Assembly: GCF_014217855.1 (NCBI RefSeq)
Contig: NZ_CP059059.1
Span: 1,922,001-1,986,000 of the forward strand
Reading direction: 5' to 3'
Length of the DNA: 64,000 bases
From: Synechococcus sp. HK01-R
Lineage (GTDB): Bacteria; Cyanobacteriota; Cyanobacteriia; PCC-6307; Cyanobiaceae
Part shown: in pieces, positions 19,474-28,705 of the stretch
Layout of the letters: each line of letters opens with the position of its first letter
Position numbering within the stretch: the first letter of the stretch is position 1
Position numbers and translations under genes: made by a program
The notes under the pieces: generated by a model
What the model saw: only the letters and a program-made list of their open reading frames with translations
The model's database searches: none
Told to the model about the DNA's origin: nothing

Positions 19474-19872
19474 TCATAACAAGTTCTCGAGGCGACGACG
19501 AAACTCCTCGAGTTCGTCGGTCTGTTCGACCGGTGGGCTGCTTTGGCCTCCTGGTTCATCCTCCCAACCGCTGACATCCCTGTTTGCCGAGGGTGGGGCA
19601 AGCAAAAGCCGTTCTTCGTCTGTCGTGGGCACAAACCCACGTTCAACGAGACGGGCCTCATAACCAGCCTGACGGCAGAAGATCTCGATTTCTTCGCGAT
19701 CGATCGCCTCAATGTTCGGCACAGGAAAGTCTTGGGCCTCAAGAAGCCCGGCGTAGCGCTCGGCATCATCGCGATTCTCAAACATGAGCACCACGGTTGA
19801 CCCGGCGAGCTCAAGCGAATGAATCCCCTCACTGTCTCCCCCGGCGTCGTAGAGGAGCACGTGCACAAGCAT
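19474..19872 (-). CDS. DUF3110 domain protein
   Basis: A 132-residue cyanobacterial protein of unknown function. The N-terminal half, with VHVLLYDAGGDSEGIHSLEL and VLMFENRDDAERYAGLLEAQDFP, matches DUF3110; the C-terminal part is acidic and probably disordered. It is soluble. It lies between dnaJ (48 bases upstream) and murQ on the same strand and may be part of the dnaK-dnaJ transcript. Confidence 0.75.
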   Translation of the reverse strand: MLVHVLLYDAGGDSEGIHSLELAGSTVVLMFENRDDAERYAGLLEAQDFPVPNIEAIDREEIEIFCRQAGYEARLVERGFVPTTDEERLLLAPPSANRDVSGWEDEPGGQSSPPVEQTDELEEFRRRLENLL

Positions 19873-19920
19873 GGTCTGAAGTCGAGCTTCGGCAGTCTCT
19901 CACTGCCATGGGGCCAACAG

Positions 19921-20829
19921 TCAGTCCTCGGGGTCTAGAGCCAGTTCCTGCAGCCGCCGATAAAGCGCTCTCTCCGCCTCGCTGAGGCTGGAGGGAATCA
20001 CGACAACGATCTCCACAAGTTGATCGCCGCGCCGTTCATTCAGACTGAGTCCACGCCCCCGCAATCGCAGCAATCGCCCACTGGACGAGCCTGGGGGAAC
20101 TTGCAGGGTCACCGGACCACTGAGGGTGGGAATGTCAACGGCGCAGCCAAGGGCTGCATCGGCGGGCAGCAGTTCCAGTCGGTAGAGAACCCGCAGACCA
20201 TCCACCCGCAAACCTTCCTCTGTCTGCACACGAAGTTGCAGGAAATGATCGGCACCGCCGCCAGCCACCCCTGCCAGCCGCAGTCGCCAGCCATCACCCG
20301 CTAAGGGTGGGGTCTGCACCTCGACAACGGTTCCATCTGAGAGTTCGAGCTCAACAGCTGTTCCTTGCAAGGCCTGATCGGGCGTGAGATCGACCGTGGT
20401 TTCGAGATCTTCAGTCGCCTGAACAGGAGGCGGTGGTGGGGGCTCAGCAGTTGCTGGCCATGACCCTCGAGCGTGTTCACTGGCGTCATCCTGCGCATCC
20501 CTTGGCCTTCGCTCCCTGGCCGGTTCTGGGACTCCAAGCACCACAGCCAGGTAGTCCTGAAAATCTGGGAACCCTTCTGCGAAAGGGTCATCTGAGAGCG
20601 TTGAAGGTTGCTGACCTGATTCCCAGGACCTGCGTTTCGAGGGGTCACTGAGAACCGCGTAGGCCTCGTTGACCAGCTTGAAACGTTCCTCGGCTTTGGG
20701 GTCATTGCCGTTGAGATCGGGATGCCAACGCCGTGCTTCACGGCGGAAGGCACGCTTGAGCGAATCGCCATCGCTGCCAGGGGGCAGTCCCAGCAACGAC
20801 CAGTAATCGGTATCAGCGGTACGGGTCAT
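19921..20829 (-). CDS. DnaJ-type co-chaperone without zinc domain
   Basis: Hsp40 partner of the DnaK encoded directly upstream. The 302-residue product has an N-terminal J domain with the HPD motif in RRWHPDLNG, a Pro/Glu-rich linker, and a C-terminal substrate-binding domain (from about 165, DLTPDQALQGTAVELEL) without the CxxCxGxG repeats of full DnaJ, so it is of the CbpA/type II kind. I chose the ATG at 20829 ([15 protein letters not shown]); the frame runs upstream to 20922 but that portion is inside dnaK. The start overlaps the dnaK stop by 17 bases, indicating translational coupling. Confidence 0.88.
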   Translation of the reverse strand: MTRTADTDYWSLLGLPPGSDGDSLKRAFRREARRWHPDLNGNDPKAEERFKLVNEAYAVLSDPSKRRSWESGQQPSTLSDDPFAEGFPDFQDYLAVVLGVPEPARERRPRDAQDDASEHARGSWPATAEPPPPPPVQATEDLETTVDLTPDQALQGTAVELELSDGTVVEVQTPPLAGDGWRLRLAGVAGGGADHFLQLRVQTEEGLRVDGLRVLYRLELLPADAALGCAVDIPTLSGPVTLQVPPGSSSGRLLRLRGRGLSLNERRGDQLVEIVVVIPSSLSEAERALYRRLQELALDPED

Positions 20830-22807
20830 CGTCCCAGGGATCCAAACCTTGACGACCTGATCCATAGCGATCGCCGGGACGCCTGCGTGGAGAAGCCCAC
20901 GGGTCATCATCCCAATCGTCATCAGCGAATAATTCGTCCTTCAGGGAACCAAGGGTGTTGCGAATTCCTTGAAGCGGACTGGCGTCCTGGCGCCGTTCAG
21001 CTGCAAGCCGTCGGTTCAGTCCGAACAGCGCCTCCTGAAGTGCGCTCACACTGAGTTCAAGCTCCTGCAGATCCTCCTGCTCGAGGGTGTCCTGGACATC
21101 GCGCATGGCCATCTCAACAGCACGCTGTTGGCGTTCTGCTCCGTAGGGGCCAAGCTCCAGTGCTGCATCGCGCAGACGTCGTTCAGCCTGCGCCACCAGG
21201 GTCATGGCCCGGTTACGGCGTTCGATCGCCGCGCGGCGTCGACGGTCCTCATCAGCGCGCTCTTCGGCTTCGGCGAGCAGAGCCTTCAGCTCATCCTCAT
21301 TCAAGGCAGAACCACCCTGAATCGTGACCGATTGCTTACGCCCCGTTGTGCGATCGGTGGCACTCACCTGGAGAATGCCATTGGCATCGATGTCAAAAGC
21401 AACCTGAATCTGAGGGACGCCACGTGGTGCCGGTGGGATTCCAGACAGTCGGAACCTCCCTAGTGATTTGTTATCGGCAGCCATCTGCCGCTCCCCTTGC
21501 CAGACGTGGATTTCAACCGAGGATTGATTGGCTTCTGATGTGCTGAAGACATCGGACTGGCGAACCGGGATTGGGGTATTCCGTGGGATCAACACCTTAA
21601 TCAAGCCACCCACCGTCTCAAGTCCAAGAGACAGAGGTGTGACGTCATTCAGCAGAAGGTCACGTAACTCACCGGTGAGGATTCCGGCCTGAACAGCCGC
21701 ACCGATGGCCACAACCTCGTCGGGATTAACCGATTGGCAAGGGTCATGAGGAATCAGGGTTCTGACCAGCTGCTGCACCATCGGCATGCGGGTACTCCCT
21801 CCCACAAGAACGACGTCATCAATATCCTCCGCAGACCATCCTGAATCCCTCAGAGCACCTTGGACAGGTGTCAACAGGCGATCCAAAAGATCCGGGCAAA
21901 GGCCTTCAAAGGTTGCGCGCTCGAGATTGGTTTCGATGTGAAGAGGACCATCTGCACCCGTGGCGATAAAGGGAAGAGAGATCGGGGTTGTGGTGACTCC
22001 GGAAAGCTCCTGTTTGGCTTTTTCCGCAGCTTCAGTCAATCGCTGAAGGGCTTGACGGTCCCTGCGCAGATCGATGCCATGAGCGCTCTGGAACTCCTCT
22101 GCAAGCCAGTCGACGATGCGTTGATCAAAGTCGTTTCCTCCCAGCTGCGTGTCGCCGTTGGTGGCCTTCACATCAAAGACACCATTCGCCACACGCAGCA
22201 GTGAGACATCAAATGTGCCTCCACCGAGGTCAAAGACCAGGACCCTCCTGACAGCGCTGCGATCGAACCCATAAGCCAAGGCCGCTGCAGTCGGCTCATT
22301 GAGAATGCGCTCGACCTGCAAGCCTGCAAGGCGTCCTGCATCGCGGGTGGCTTGCCTCTGGGCATCGTTGAAATAGGCCGGAACAGTGATCACCGCTGCT
22401 TCGATCGCCTCACCCAGGTAGGTCGAGGCGTCATCCACGAGCTTGCGGAGGATGTTGGCCACCAACTCCTCAGGGGCGTACTCGCGTTCCGTCAGCGGAC
22501 AGGCAATGCGCACGTTCCCCTGCTCATTCGCCCGAACCGTGTAAGGGACCGTCAGGCTGGAATCATCGAGCTCATCCCAGGCGCGACCGACAAATCGCTT
22601 CAGGTTTGAAAACGTGTTGCGGGGATTCAGGACCAACTGACGGCGGGCCGACTGGCCAACAAGCAGCTCTGCATCCTTCGTAAATCCCACGACCGAAGGG
22701 GTGGTCCTGGTGCCCTCGGCGTTGGCAATCACCTGAGGGCGGCCGGCCTCGAGCACGGCCACGACGGAATTGGTGGTCCCTAGGTCAATCCCGACGATCC
22801 GGCCCAT
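20813..22807 (-). CDS. Hsp70 chaperone DnaK (DnaK3-like paralogue)
   Basis: ATP-dependent Hsp70. The ATPase domain shows [13 protein letters not shown], the [12 protein letters not shown] loop and [13 protein letters not shown]; the substrate domain begins near [13 protein letters not shown]. The 664-residue product ends in an unusual Asp/Trp/Arg-rich tail (DDDWDDDPW repeats, then DPWDDDPYR) instead of a conventional C terminus. Cyanobacteria have several DnaK proteins; the adjacent dnaJ and the atypical tail resemble DnaK3, which is membrane-associated and essential in Synechococcus elongatus. That subtype is inferred. The ATG at 22807 is preferred over a GTG two codons upstream. Confidence 0.92.
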   Translation of the reverse strand: MGRIVGIDLGTTNSVVAVLEAGRPQVIANAEGTRTTPSVVGFTKDAELLVGQSARRQLVLNPRNTFSNLKRFVGRAWDELDDSSLTVPYTVRANEQGNVRIACPLTEREYAPEELVANILRKLVDDASTYLGEAIEAAVITVPAYFNDAQRQATRDAGRLAGLQVERILNEPTAAALAYGFDRSAVRRVLVFDLGGGTFDVSLLRVANGVFDVKATNGDTQLGGNDFDQRIVDWLAEEFQSAHGIDLRRDRQALQRLTEAAEKAKQELSGVTTTPISLPFIATGADGPLHIETNLERATFEGLCPDLLDRLLTPVQGALRDSGWSAEDIDDVVLVGGSTRMPMVQQLVRTLIPHDPCQSVNPDEVVAIGAAVQAGILTGELRDLLLNDVTPLSLGLETVGGLIKVLIPRNTPIPVRQSDVFSTSEANQSSVEIHVWQGERQMAADNKSLGRFRLSGIPPAPRGVPQIQVAFDIDANGILQVSATDRTTGRKQSVTIQGGSALNEDELKALLAEAEERADEDRRRRAAIERRNRAMTLVAQAERRLRDAALELGPYGAERQQRAVEMAMRDVQDTLEQEDLQELELSVSALQEALFGLNRRLAAERRQDASPLQGIRNTLGSLKDELFADDDWDDDPWASPRRRPGDRYGSGRQGLDPWDDDPYR

Positions 22808-22874
22808 ATCCACCTGTTGGTCGAGCCCACGCTACCGACTGCAACCCCCCTGCCCAAGCAGGGATGGACGGGAT

Positions 22875-22904
22875 GTTGCCCGCCCTTTAAAGCGACCTTA
22901 GTGA
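22875..22904 (+). promoter_or_regulatory. Candidate Pho box upstream of pstC
   Basis: Three 8-base units spaced by 3 bases (starting at 22875, 22886 and 22897) partly match the cyanobacterial PhoB/SphR box (PyTTAAPyPyT/A): GTTGCCCG, TTTAAAGC, CTTAGTGA. The middle unit has the TTAA core; the others are degenerate. Position, 50-80 bases before pstC, is suitable. This is a weak match made by eye. Confidence 0.35.
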
Positions 22905-22953
22905 TCAAGCCCCCTCTGCACCGTTACGTTTCAGTTGTTTGTTGCAGCAGGGA

Positions 22954-23904
22954 ATGACCTCTGACCCAAGGGAGCAATACCTCCTGAGGCGTCGTCCAGC
23001 TTCTGAGAAGCTTGTTGACGTCAGTTTCAAGAACCTGGCCATCGCCCTTGCCTCGATGGTGGCCATCGTTCTGTTCGCCATCCTCATCGTGGTCTTCTGG
23101 GGGTCCCTCGAGTCGATGGGCCGCTACGGCTGGAAGTTCCTGGTCACATCGGACTGGAACCCAGTGGATGATCAGTACGGTGCCTTCACCGCCATCTACG
23201 GAACGATCGTTACATCGCTGCTGTCCCTGGCGATTGCTGTTCCCCTTGGTGTCGGTACGGCCATCTTCATCACCGAAAACATCATTCCGCTGAGGATCCG
23301 CGAGGTCATCGGCGTCATGGTGGAGTTGCTGGCAGCCATCCCTTCCGTGGTGCTGGGTCTCTGGGCGATCTTCGTGTTGGAGCCTTTTCTTCGCCCATTC
23401 CTCACCTGGTTGAACACCGCGTTTGGCTGGATTCCGATTTTCAGCTCACCTCCGATGGGCCCCGGTATGGCCCCAGCCATTCTCATTCTTGTGGTGATGA
23501 TTCTTCCAATCATCACGGCCATTGCCAGAGATTCTCTCAATCAGGTGCCGACAAAGCTTCGACAGGCGGCCTACGGAGTTGGCACAACACGATGGGGAGC
23601 CATATTCAACGTGATGCTGCCCGCAGCCGTGTCTGGAATTGTTGGCGGAGTGATGTTGGCCTTAGGTCGTGCCATGGGAGAAACCATGGCCGTCACCATG
23701 ATCATCGGCAATTCCAATAACTTCAGTTGGTCGCTGCTTGCACCTGGAAACACCATTGCTGCCATGCTTGCCAACCAATTCGGCGAAGCCGATGGCAGTC
23801 AGGTGTCTTCCTTGATGTATGCCGCCTTCGTGTTGATCATTCTGACCCTTGCGGTCAACATCTTCGCCCAGTGGTTGGTGAAGCGTCTCAGCCTTAAGTA
23901 CTGA
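22954..23904 (+). CDS. pstC: Phosphate ABC transporter permease PstC
   Basis: One of two inner-membrane subunits of the high-affinity phosphate importer. The 316-residue protein has six predicted membrane segments starting at about 30, the long Pst-type loop with GRYGWKFLVTSDWNPVDDQYG, and the EAA-type cytoplasmic loop ATRWGAIFNVMLPAAVSGIVGG followed by GRAMGETMAV. Start: ATG at 22954 preceded by AGGGA; the frame opens slightly earlier with TTG codons. It starts a pstC-pstA-pstB operon; no pstS is adjacent, but a SphX/PstS-like gene is present at 40.3 kb. Confidence 0.95.
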   Translation: MTSDPREQYLLRRRPASEKLVDVSFKNLAIALASMVAIVLFAILIVVFWGSLESMGRYGWKFLVTSDWNPVDDQYGAFTAIYGTIVTSLLSLAIAVPLGVGTAIFITENIIPLRIREVIGVMVELLAAIPSVVLGLWAIFVLEPFLRPFLTWLNTAFGWIPIFSSPPMGPGMAPAILILVVMILPIITAIARDSLNQVPTKLRQAAYGVGTTRWGAIFNVMLPAAVSGIVGGVMLALGRAMGETMAVTMIIGNSNNFSWSLLAPGNTIAAMLANQFGEADGSQVSSLMYAAFVLIILTLAVNIFAQWLVKRLSLKY

Positions 23905-23912
23905 TTCCCACC

Positions 23913-24806
23913 ATGACCCTATCCACTCCTACTCGTGCAGTCCCCGACCTGAGCTATCGGCCTGGACTGCGCCGCAATATCCAAAGTCGCTTCCTCACGC
24001 TTCTCGCGGGGCTTTTCGCTGGTATTGCCGTCCTGCCTCTTGTGCTGGTGCTCGGCTATGTGTTGATCAAAGGCGGCGGAAAATTGAGTTTCGCCCTATT
24101 TACAGAGCTCCCGCCTCCTCCTGGCCTTGAAGGCGGTGGTATCGCCAACGCAATCATCGGAACGATCATCGTGTCGATCATCGCTGGGCTGATCGCCATC
24201 CCTGTCGGCGTGGGCGGTGGCATCTTCCTTGCCGAATATTCCAAAGGTGGTTCCTTTGCTCAGTTCATTCGATTCGGTACCAACGTCTTATCCGGAGTTC
24301 CCTCAATCATTGCCGGTGTTTTCATTTATGGTGTGATCGTCTCTACCAGGATTCTGTTTGGCAATTCCTACAGTGCTCTCGCTGGTGGCCTTGCACTCTC
24401 AATCCTGATGCTGCCAACAGTCATTAAAACCACCGACGAAGGTCTGAAACTTGTTTCAGATGATCTTCGACGGGGAGCACTAGGAGTCGGCGCCTCCAAA
24501 TTCGTCACGGTGGTGCGGATCACTCTTCCGACGGCGTTCACTCCAATCGCAACGGGAGTGGTTCTATCCATCGCCCGTGCAGCCGGTGAAACAGCACCTC
24601 TGATTTTCACGGCGCTGTTCTCGCCGTTTTGGCCTGAAGGGATTTTCAATCCGATTGCAAGCTTGTCAGTTCTGATCTACAACTTTGCGATCATGCCCTA
24701 CGAAGCTCAAAACGAGTTGGCCTGGGCAGCATCATTCGTGCTCGTTGTGTTCATCCTTGCGATGAATCTGTTGGCACGCTGGCTTGGGCGCTTCGCTTCA
24801 AAGTGA
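23913..24806 (+). CDS. pstA: Phosphate ABC transporter permease PstA
   Basis: Second membrane subunit of the phosphate importer. The 297 residues include six membrane segments, the GGIANAIIGTIIV and PVGVGGGIFLAEYS elements, and the coupling loop GASKFVTVVRITLPTAFTPIATG then RAAGETAPLIFTA, which is diagnostic of PstA. It begins 8 bases after pstC. The first seven residues (MTLSTPT) are the same as those of pstB downstream. Confidence 0.95.
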   Translation: MTLSTPTRAVPDLSYRPGLRRNIQSRFLTLLAGLFAGIAVLPLVLVLGYVLIKGGGKLSFALFTELPPPPGLEGGGIANAIIGTIIVSIIAGLIAIPVGVGGGIFLAEYSKGGSFAQFIRFGTNVLSGVPSIIAGVFIYGVIVSTRILFGNSYSALAGGLALSILMLPTVIKTTDEGLKLVSDDLRRGALGVGASKFVTVVRITLPTAFTPIATGVVLSIARAAGETAPLIFTALFSPFWPEGIFNPIASLSVLIYNFAIMPYEAQNELAWAASFVLVVFILAMNLLARWLGRFASK

Positions 24807-24860
24807 GCGTTTAGAAAGCCTGTTCCTTTTCAATCCTGACACCTCCTTAACTCTTGAGTC

Positions 24861-25679
24861 ATGACACTCTCCACTCCTACCAACAGTCAACAGGTGTCAG
24901 ATGATACCTGTATTTCTCTTCAAAACGTAACGATCAGCTACGGGAGCTATGAAGCTGTCCGCAATGTCTATTGCGAGATACCCCGCGGCAAAGTAACTGC
25001 GTTTATTGGCCCTTCAGGCTGCGGCAAGTCAACCGTTCTGCGAGCCTTGAATCGCATGAACGATCTCATTGAGGGTTGTTCTCTGAAAGGCCGCGTTGTC
25101 TTTGATGGAGCTGACCTCTATGACCCCTCCGTGGATCCCGTTGAGGTCCGACGACGGATCGGTATGGTGTTCCAGCAACCAAATCCTTTCCCGAAGAGTA
25201 TTTACGAAAACATCGCTTTCGGTGCTCGCATCAACGGCTACACCGGCGACATGGACGAACTTGTTGAGCGTTCCCTTCGTCAAGCAGCTGTCTGGGACGA
25301 ATGCAAAGACAAATTAAATGAAAGTGGTTACTCCCTCTCTGGTGGTCAGCAGCAAAGGCTGTGTATTGCTCGCACCATTGCCATTCAGCCTGAAGTCATT
25401 TTGATGGATGAACCCTGCTCGGCACTCGATCCCATCTCTACCTTGAAGATCGAAGAGACGATGCACGAGCTCAAGAAAAGCTTCACCATCGTGATTGTCA
25501 CGCACAACATGCAGCAGGCCGTACGAGTCAGCGACATGACGGCCTTCTACAACGCTGAAGCTCAGGAAGGTGGTTCAGGGAAAGTGGGCTATTTGGTGGA
25601 ATTCAACGAAACCGAGAAAATCTTCAACGCACCTACCCAGCAGGCCACTCAGGACTATGTGTCGGGCCGGTTCGGCTGA
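24861..25679 (+). CDS. pstB: Phosphate ABC transporter ATP-binding protein PstB
   Basis: ATPase of the phosphate importer. The 272-residue protein has Walker [10 protein letters not shown] at about 52-60, Q loop [11 protein letters not shown] (the PstB-specific PNPFP), the signature [13 protein letters not shown] and Walker B VILMDEP with SALDPIST. A gap of 54 bases separates it from pstA and contains a single perfect Pho-type unit (CTTAACTC at 24846-24853), too little for a call. It is the last gene of the operon, followed by a strong terminator. Confidence 0.97.
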   Translation: MTLSTPTNSQQVSDDTCISLQNVTISYGSYEAVRNVYCEIPRGKVTAFIGPSGCGKSTVLRALNRMNDLIEGCSLKGRVVFDGADLYDPSVDPVEVRRRIGMVFQQPNPFPKSIYENIAFGARINGYTGDMDELVERSLRQAAVWDECKDKLNESGYSLSGGQQQRLCIARTIAIQPEVILMDEPCSALDPISTLKIEETMHELKKSFTIVIVTHNMQQAVRVSDMTAFYNAEAQEGGSGKVGYLVEFNETEKIFNAPTQQATQDYVSGRFG

Positions 25680-25712
25680 CCCACCGGGTGGATTGGGTGT
25701 CATTCAGACTGG

Positions 25713-25737
25713 ACCCCGGGTTCCCCGGGGTTTTTTT
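25713..25737 (+). terminator. Intrinsic terminator of the pst operon
   Basis: A 7-bp G/C-rich stem (arms 25713-25719 and 25725-25731 within ACCCCGGG...CCCGGGGT) with a 4-base loop, followed by seven T, 33 bases after the pstB stop. Confidence 0.85.
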
Positions 25738-25743
25738 GTACAA

Positions 25744-25769
25744 AAAAACCGGCCCGAGGGCCGGTTTTT
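25744..25769. terminator. Bidirectional terminator after tRNA-Ser
   Basis: A 6-bp CCGGCC/GGCCGG stem (25749-25754 and 25759-25764) flanked by A and T runs on both sides, so it can work on either strand. On the minus strand it follows the tRNA gene by 4 bases. The T7-GTAC-A7 between this and the pst terminator (25731-25748) is a perfect palindrome. Confidence 0.8.
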
Positions 25770-25773
25770 GAAG

Positions 25774-25860
25774 CGGAGAGGGAGGGATTCGAACCCTCGA
25801 TAGAGTTGCCCCTATACAGCATTTCCAGTGCTGCGCCTTCGACCACTCGGCCACCTCTCC
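25774..25860 (-). tRNA. tRNA-Ser (anticodon GGA)
   Basis: An 87-base class II tRNA on the minus strand. The acceptor stem pairs GGAGAGG (from 25860) with CCTCTCC (25781-25775), discriminator G at 25774. The anticodon stem CAGCA/TGCTG holds the 7-base loop CTGGAAA, giving GGA, which reads UCC/UCU Ser codons. A long variable arm and the T-arm GGTTCGAATCC are present. The 3' CCA is not encoded. Confidence 0.95.
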
Positions 25861-25914
25861 AGCGGCTAGGTGGGGCAAGTGAGAATGTAGCAGGGCGTTC
25901 AGTCGACACCGGCG

Positions 25915-26283
25915 ATGCAACGGAAACACAGGATCACAATCCACTGGCGACAAGAGCAGCGCACAATCAGTCATGACGTGCCTGAGGGGGAGTACATCCT
26001 CCAGAGCTTCGAGGCCCAGGGGGATCCACTGCCGTTCTCCTGCCGCAATGGTTGTTGCACGTCCTGCGCAGTCCGTGTCATCAGCGGTTCACTGGATCAA
26101 CGGGAGGCCATGGGACTGTCTCGTGAGCTTCGTCGTAGCGGCTACGGATTACTTTGCGTGGCCAGGGCCACAGCCGATCTGGAAGCAGAGACCCAGGATG
26201 AAGATGAGGTCTATGAACTGCAGTTCGGAAGGCACTTTGGCCAAGGACGCGTACGACCAGGACTGCCCCTCGACGAGGATTGA
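25915..26283 (+). CDS. [2Fe-2S] ferredoxin, plant type
   Basis: Soluble electron carrier. The 122 residues carry the cluster pattern C43-x4-C48-x2-C51 and C81 (SCRNGCCTSC ... LLCVA) in the order of plant-type ferredoxins; an extra Cys at 47 is unusual. It differs from photosynthetic PetF in having an acidic tail (EDEVYELQFG) after the cluster and a longer C terminus, so it is a secondary, specialised ferredoxin. The stop overlaps the next ATG (TGATG), linking it to the phosphatase gene. Confidence 0.88.
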   Translation: MQRKHRITIHWRQEQRTISHDVPEGEYILQSFEAQGDPLPFSCRNGCCTSCAVRVISGSLDQREAMGLSRELRRSGYGLLCVARATADLEAETQDEDEVYELQFGRHFGQGRVRPGLPLDED

Positions 26284-27173
26284 TGATGGACACCACCAAC
26301 CCTGCAGCCGTATTGGACGAGGCTGGGCTCAACCATGAAGCGATAGAGGAGCTCCACCGTCTTGCTCGCCGGGCAGCCGACGCTGGTGGGACCGTTCTTC
26401 AGTCGCACTACGGAAACCTTTCCGATATTCGTTGCAAGGGGAGAGTCGGTGACCTAGTCACCGCCGCGGATCTCGAAGCAGAAGAGGTGGTGATCAGACT
26501 TCTGAGGTCTGAAACCCCACAGGTAGGAGTTCTCGCTGAGGAATCAGGAAGCCGTGGACCACAAGAGGGGCTGCAATGGGTCATTGACCCCTTGGATGGC
26601 ACCACCAATTTCGCGCACGGCTATCCACTGTTTGCGACCTCAGTGGGCCTTTGCTGGAAGGGAACGCCCCTGCTCGGCGCAATCTCTATTCCCTACCTCC
26701 ACCAGACCTACCACTGTTGTCCAGGGCTGGGAGCTTTCTGCAATGACAAGCCGATTGCTGTGAGCCGTTGCGAGAGTCTTGAGGATTCCCTGCTCGTTAC
26801 AGGCTTCGCCTACGACCGCCACAACCGCCTAGACAACAACTACGCAGAGTTTTGTTGGCTAACCCATCGAACACGAGGGGTCAGGCGAGGTGGCGCCGCA
26901 GCAGTCGACCTGGCGTTCGTCGCTGCAGGTCTACTCGATGGGTACTGGGAGCGAGGACTCGCTCCCTGGGATCTTGCTGCGGGAGTGGCCTTGGTACGCC
27001 AAGCCGGTGGTCTGGTCAGCGGTTATCGGAGCGAACCATTTGACTTGCACTCCGGGAACGTGATTGCGACTGGCCAGTCCATCCACACTCTGCTCACCGA
27101 TGAACTGAGCAAGGTCAGGCCGTTGGATGGGGCTGGTTATGGAGCTCCTGAAATCGGGTCCATGGGATCCTGA
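26283..27173 (+). CDS. Inositol monophosphatase family protein (SuhB/IMPase-like)
   Basis: Mg-dependent sugar or inositol phosphate phosphatase. The 296-residue product shows EAEEVVIRLL, LAEESG, the metal motif WVIDPLDGTTNFAHGYP (DPLDGTTN) and the C-terminal GLAPWDLAAGVALVRQAGG. Substrate is not predictable: myo-inositol-1-P, histidinol-P or fructose bisphosphate are all handled by this family. The next gene, hisZ, makes histidinol-phosphatase activity an attractive but untested idea. The start at 26283 shares TGATG with the ferredoxin stop; 3' overlap with the hisZ frame is avoided if hisZ starts at 27196. Confidence 0.88.
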   Translation: MMDTTNPAAVLDEAGLNHEAIEELHRLARRAADAGGTVLQSHYGNLSDIRCKGRVGDLVTAADLEAEEVVIRLLRSETPQVGVLAEESGSRGPQEGLQWVIDPLDGTTNFAHGYPLFATSVGLCWKGTPLLGAISIPYLHQTYHCCPGLGAFCNDKPIAVSRCESLEDSLLVTGFAYDRHNRLDNNYAEFCWLTHRTRGVRRGGAAAVDLAFVAAGLLDGYWERGLAPWDLAAGVALVRQAGGLVSGYRSEPFDLHSGNVIATGQSIHTLLTDELSKVRPLDGAGYGAPEIGSMGS

Positions 27174-27195
27174 TAGGGATGTCACTGCCCTTTGG

Positions 27196-28374
27196 ATGGC
27201 CCTTCAACCTGCCACGGGTGCTCGCGATCTGAATCCACAGCAGGTGGAGCACAACCACTGGCTCCGTGAACGGCTCGCCAGCGTATATCGACTGTGGGGC
27301 TACGAGGAGGTTTCCCCCCCTCGCGTGGAACGCATTGACACCCTCAAGGCTGGAGGGGGAATCGCCAGCCAAGAGATCGTCCGCTTGGTCGCCGACGAGC
27401 CCTTGGGCTTGCGACCTGAAATGACCGCGTCTATTGCAAGGGCAGCAAGCACTCGCTTGTCTCAACGGACGCGTCCGCTCCGCCTCTGGGCCTCAGGCAC
27501 TGTGTTTGAGAGTCGGCAGGCTGATGAGGGGCGCCAGTGCATTGAGGAAAAGCTGCATAGCGGCGTGGAATTGTTTGGTGCACCATCTCCCCATGGGGAA
27601 CTCGAGCTGCTTTCACTCTTGATGGCCGCTACGGAGAGCCTTGGTTTGAAACCAAGGCATCAGGCACGGCTCTTAGTTGGCCATGCCGCCCTAATGGATC
27701 TGATTCTGTCCCCGTTTAAAGGCGAAGAACGGAACCAGGTGAAAACGGCTTTGACGGAACTGGATCGCCTTGAACTGGAACGGTTAGGTCTCGAACCACA
27801 GGCTCATGAGCGGCTGTTAAGACAGCTCGATCTCAGGGGAGAACCATCCATGGTCCTGGAGGAGGAGCGTCGATGCTTTGGTCCTCAACCTGTGCTCAAG
27901 GATCTGGAAAGGATGTTTAAACACCTGTCTCCTCTTGCGCAGAGGGGAGGGATTGATCTTCAGTTGGATCCCAGCTTCCAACCGCATTACGGGCTCTACG
28001 ACGGCCTGGTCTTCCAGTTGGTCTGCCAGGGGCACTCCGCACCCGTCGTGATTGCAAGGGGTGGTCGTTACGACACCCTTGTGGCGCGCTTTGATTCCGC
28101 AAGGAAGAAAGCCAGTGGACTCGGCTTTAGCTTCTGTCTCGATGATGTCCGTGATCTACCCGGTGCTGCTCAAGCTGCTCGTCAATCATTGACACAGGTT
28201 CTGATCGCTTATTCAGACACGACAAGTCTCGAGGACGCTCTAGAAGTTCAGAGGGGCTTGCATCGGGAGGGCGTCACCGCTGAGGTCATGCTGGGGCCTC
28301 TAGTGAGCCGTGAGGCTGCTGAACAGGTCTGTCAGGAGCGTTGCTGCAGCGAACTCAGGTGGCTGACTCACTAG
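27196..28374 (+). CDS. hisZ: ATP phosphoribosyltransferase regulatory subunit
   Basis: HisRS-like protein that acts with short-form HisG in the first step of histidine synthesis. The 392-residue product has class II core elements (ERLASVYRLWGYEEVSPPRVER, LRPEMTASIAR, GVELFG, YDGLVFQLVC, ARGGRYDTLVARF) but lacks a recognisable anticodon-binding domain and is shorter than HisS, as expected for HisZ. Start: the ATG at 27196 (MALQPATGARDLNP) fits the family better than the frame start at 27127, which overlaps the previous gene. Downstream gene is 24 bases away. Confidence 0.88.
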   Translation: MALQPATGARDLNPQQVEHNHWLRERLASVYRLWGYEEVSPPRVERIDTLKAGGGIASQEIVRLVADEPLGLRPEMTASIARAASTRLSQRTRPLRLWASGTVFESRQADEGRQCIEEKLHSGVELFGAPSPHGELELLSLLMAATESLGLKPRHQARLLVGHAALMDLILSPFKGEERNQVKTALTELDRLELERLGLEPQAHERLLRQLDLRGEPSMVLEEERRCFGPQPVLKDLERMFKHLSPLAQRGGIDLQLDPSFQPHYGLYDGLVFQLVCQGHSAPVVIARGGRYDTLVARFDSARKKASGLGFSFCLDDVRDLPGAAQAARQSLTQVLIAYSDTTSLEDALEVQRGLHREGVTAEVMLGPLVSREAAEQVCQERCCSELRWLTH

Positions 28375-28398
28375 AATTCCGACTGCTCGTTCAAACGC

Positions 28399-28623
28399 AT
28401 GGCTCATACGATCGTCACTGATGTCTGCGAGGGCATTGCAGATTGCGTTGACGCCTGCCCTGTCGCTTGTATACAACCCGGCAAGGGGCGCAACCGTAAA
28501 GGCACAGAGTTTTACTGGATTGATTTTGACACCTGCATTGATTGCGGGATCTGCCTTCAGGTGTGTCCAGTTGAGGGTGCGATTCTTGCCGAGGAACGAG
28601 CCGACCTCCAGAAGCGACCCTAG
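28399..28623 (+). CDS. Bacterial-type ferredoxin (two Fe-S clusters)
   Basis: A 74-residue ferredoxin. Cysteines at 10, 16, 20 and 24 and the canonical C46-x2-C49-x2-C52-x3-C56P motif fit a 7Fe/8Fe ferredoxin with two clusters; C-x5-C instead of C-x2-C in the first half favours [3Fe-4S] plus [4Fe-4S]. Redox partner unknown. A 79-base spacer with no clear terminator separates it from htpG. Confidence 0.9.
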   Translation: MAHTIVTDVCEGIADCVDACPVACIQPGKGRNRKGTEFYWIDFDTCIDCGICLQVCPVEGAILAEERADLQKRP

Positions 28624-28705
28624 GACGTACGGAAACCTCGCCAACCACTGGCTTGAACCGCGTAACTCGCAAGTAATACCATAAGCAAGTTCGCTATTAA
28701 ATGTG

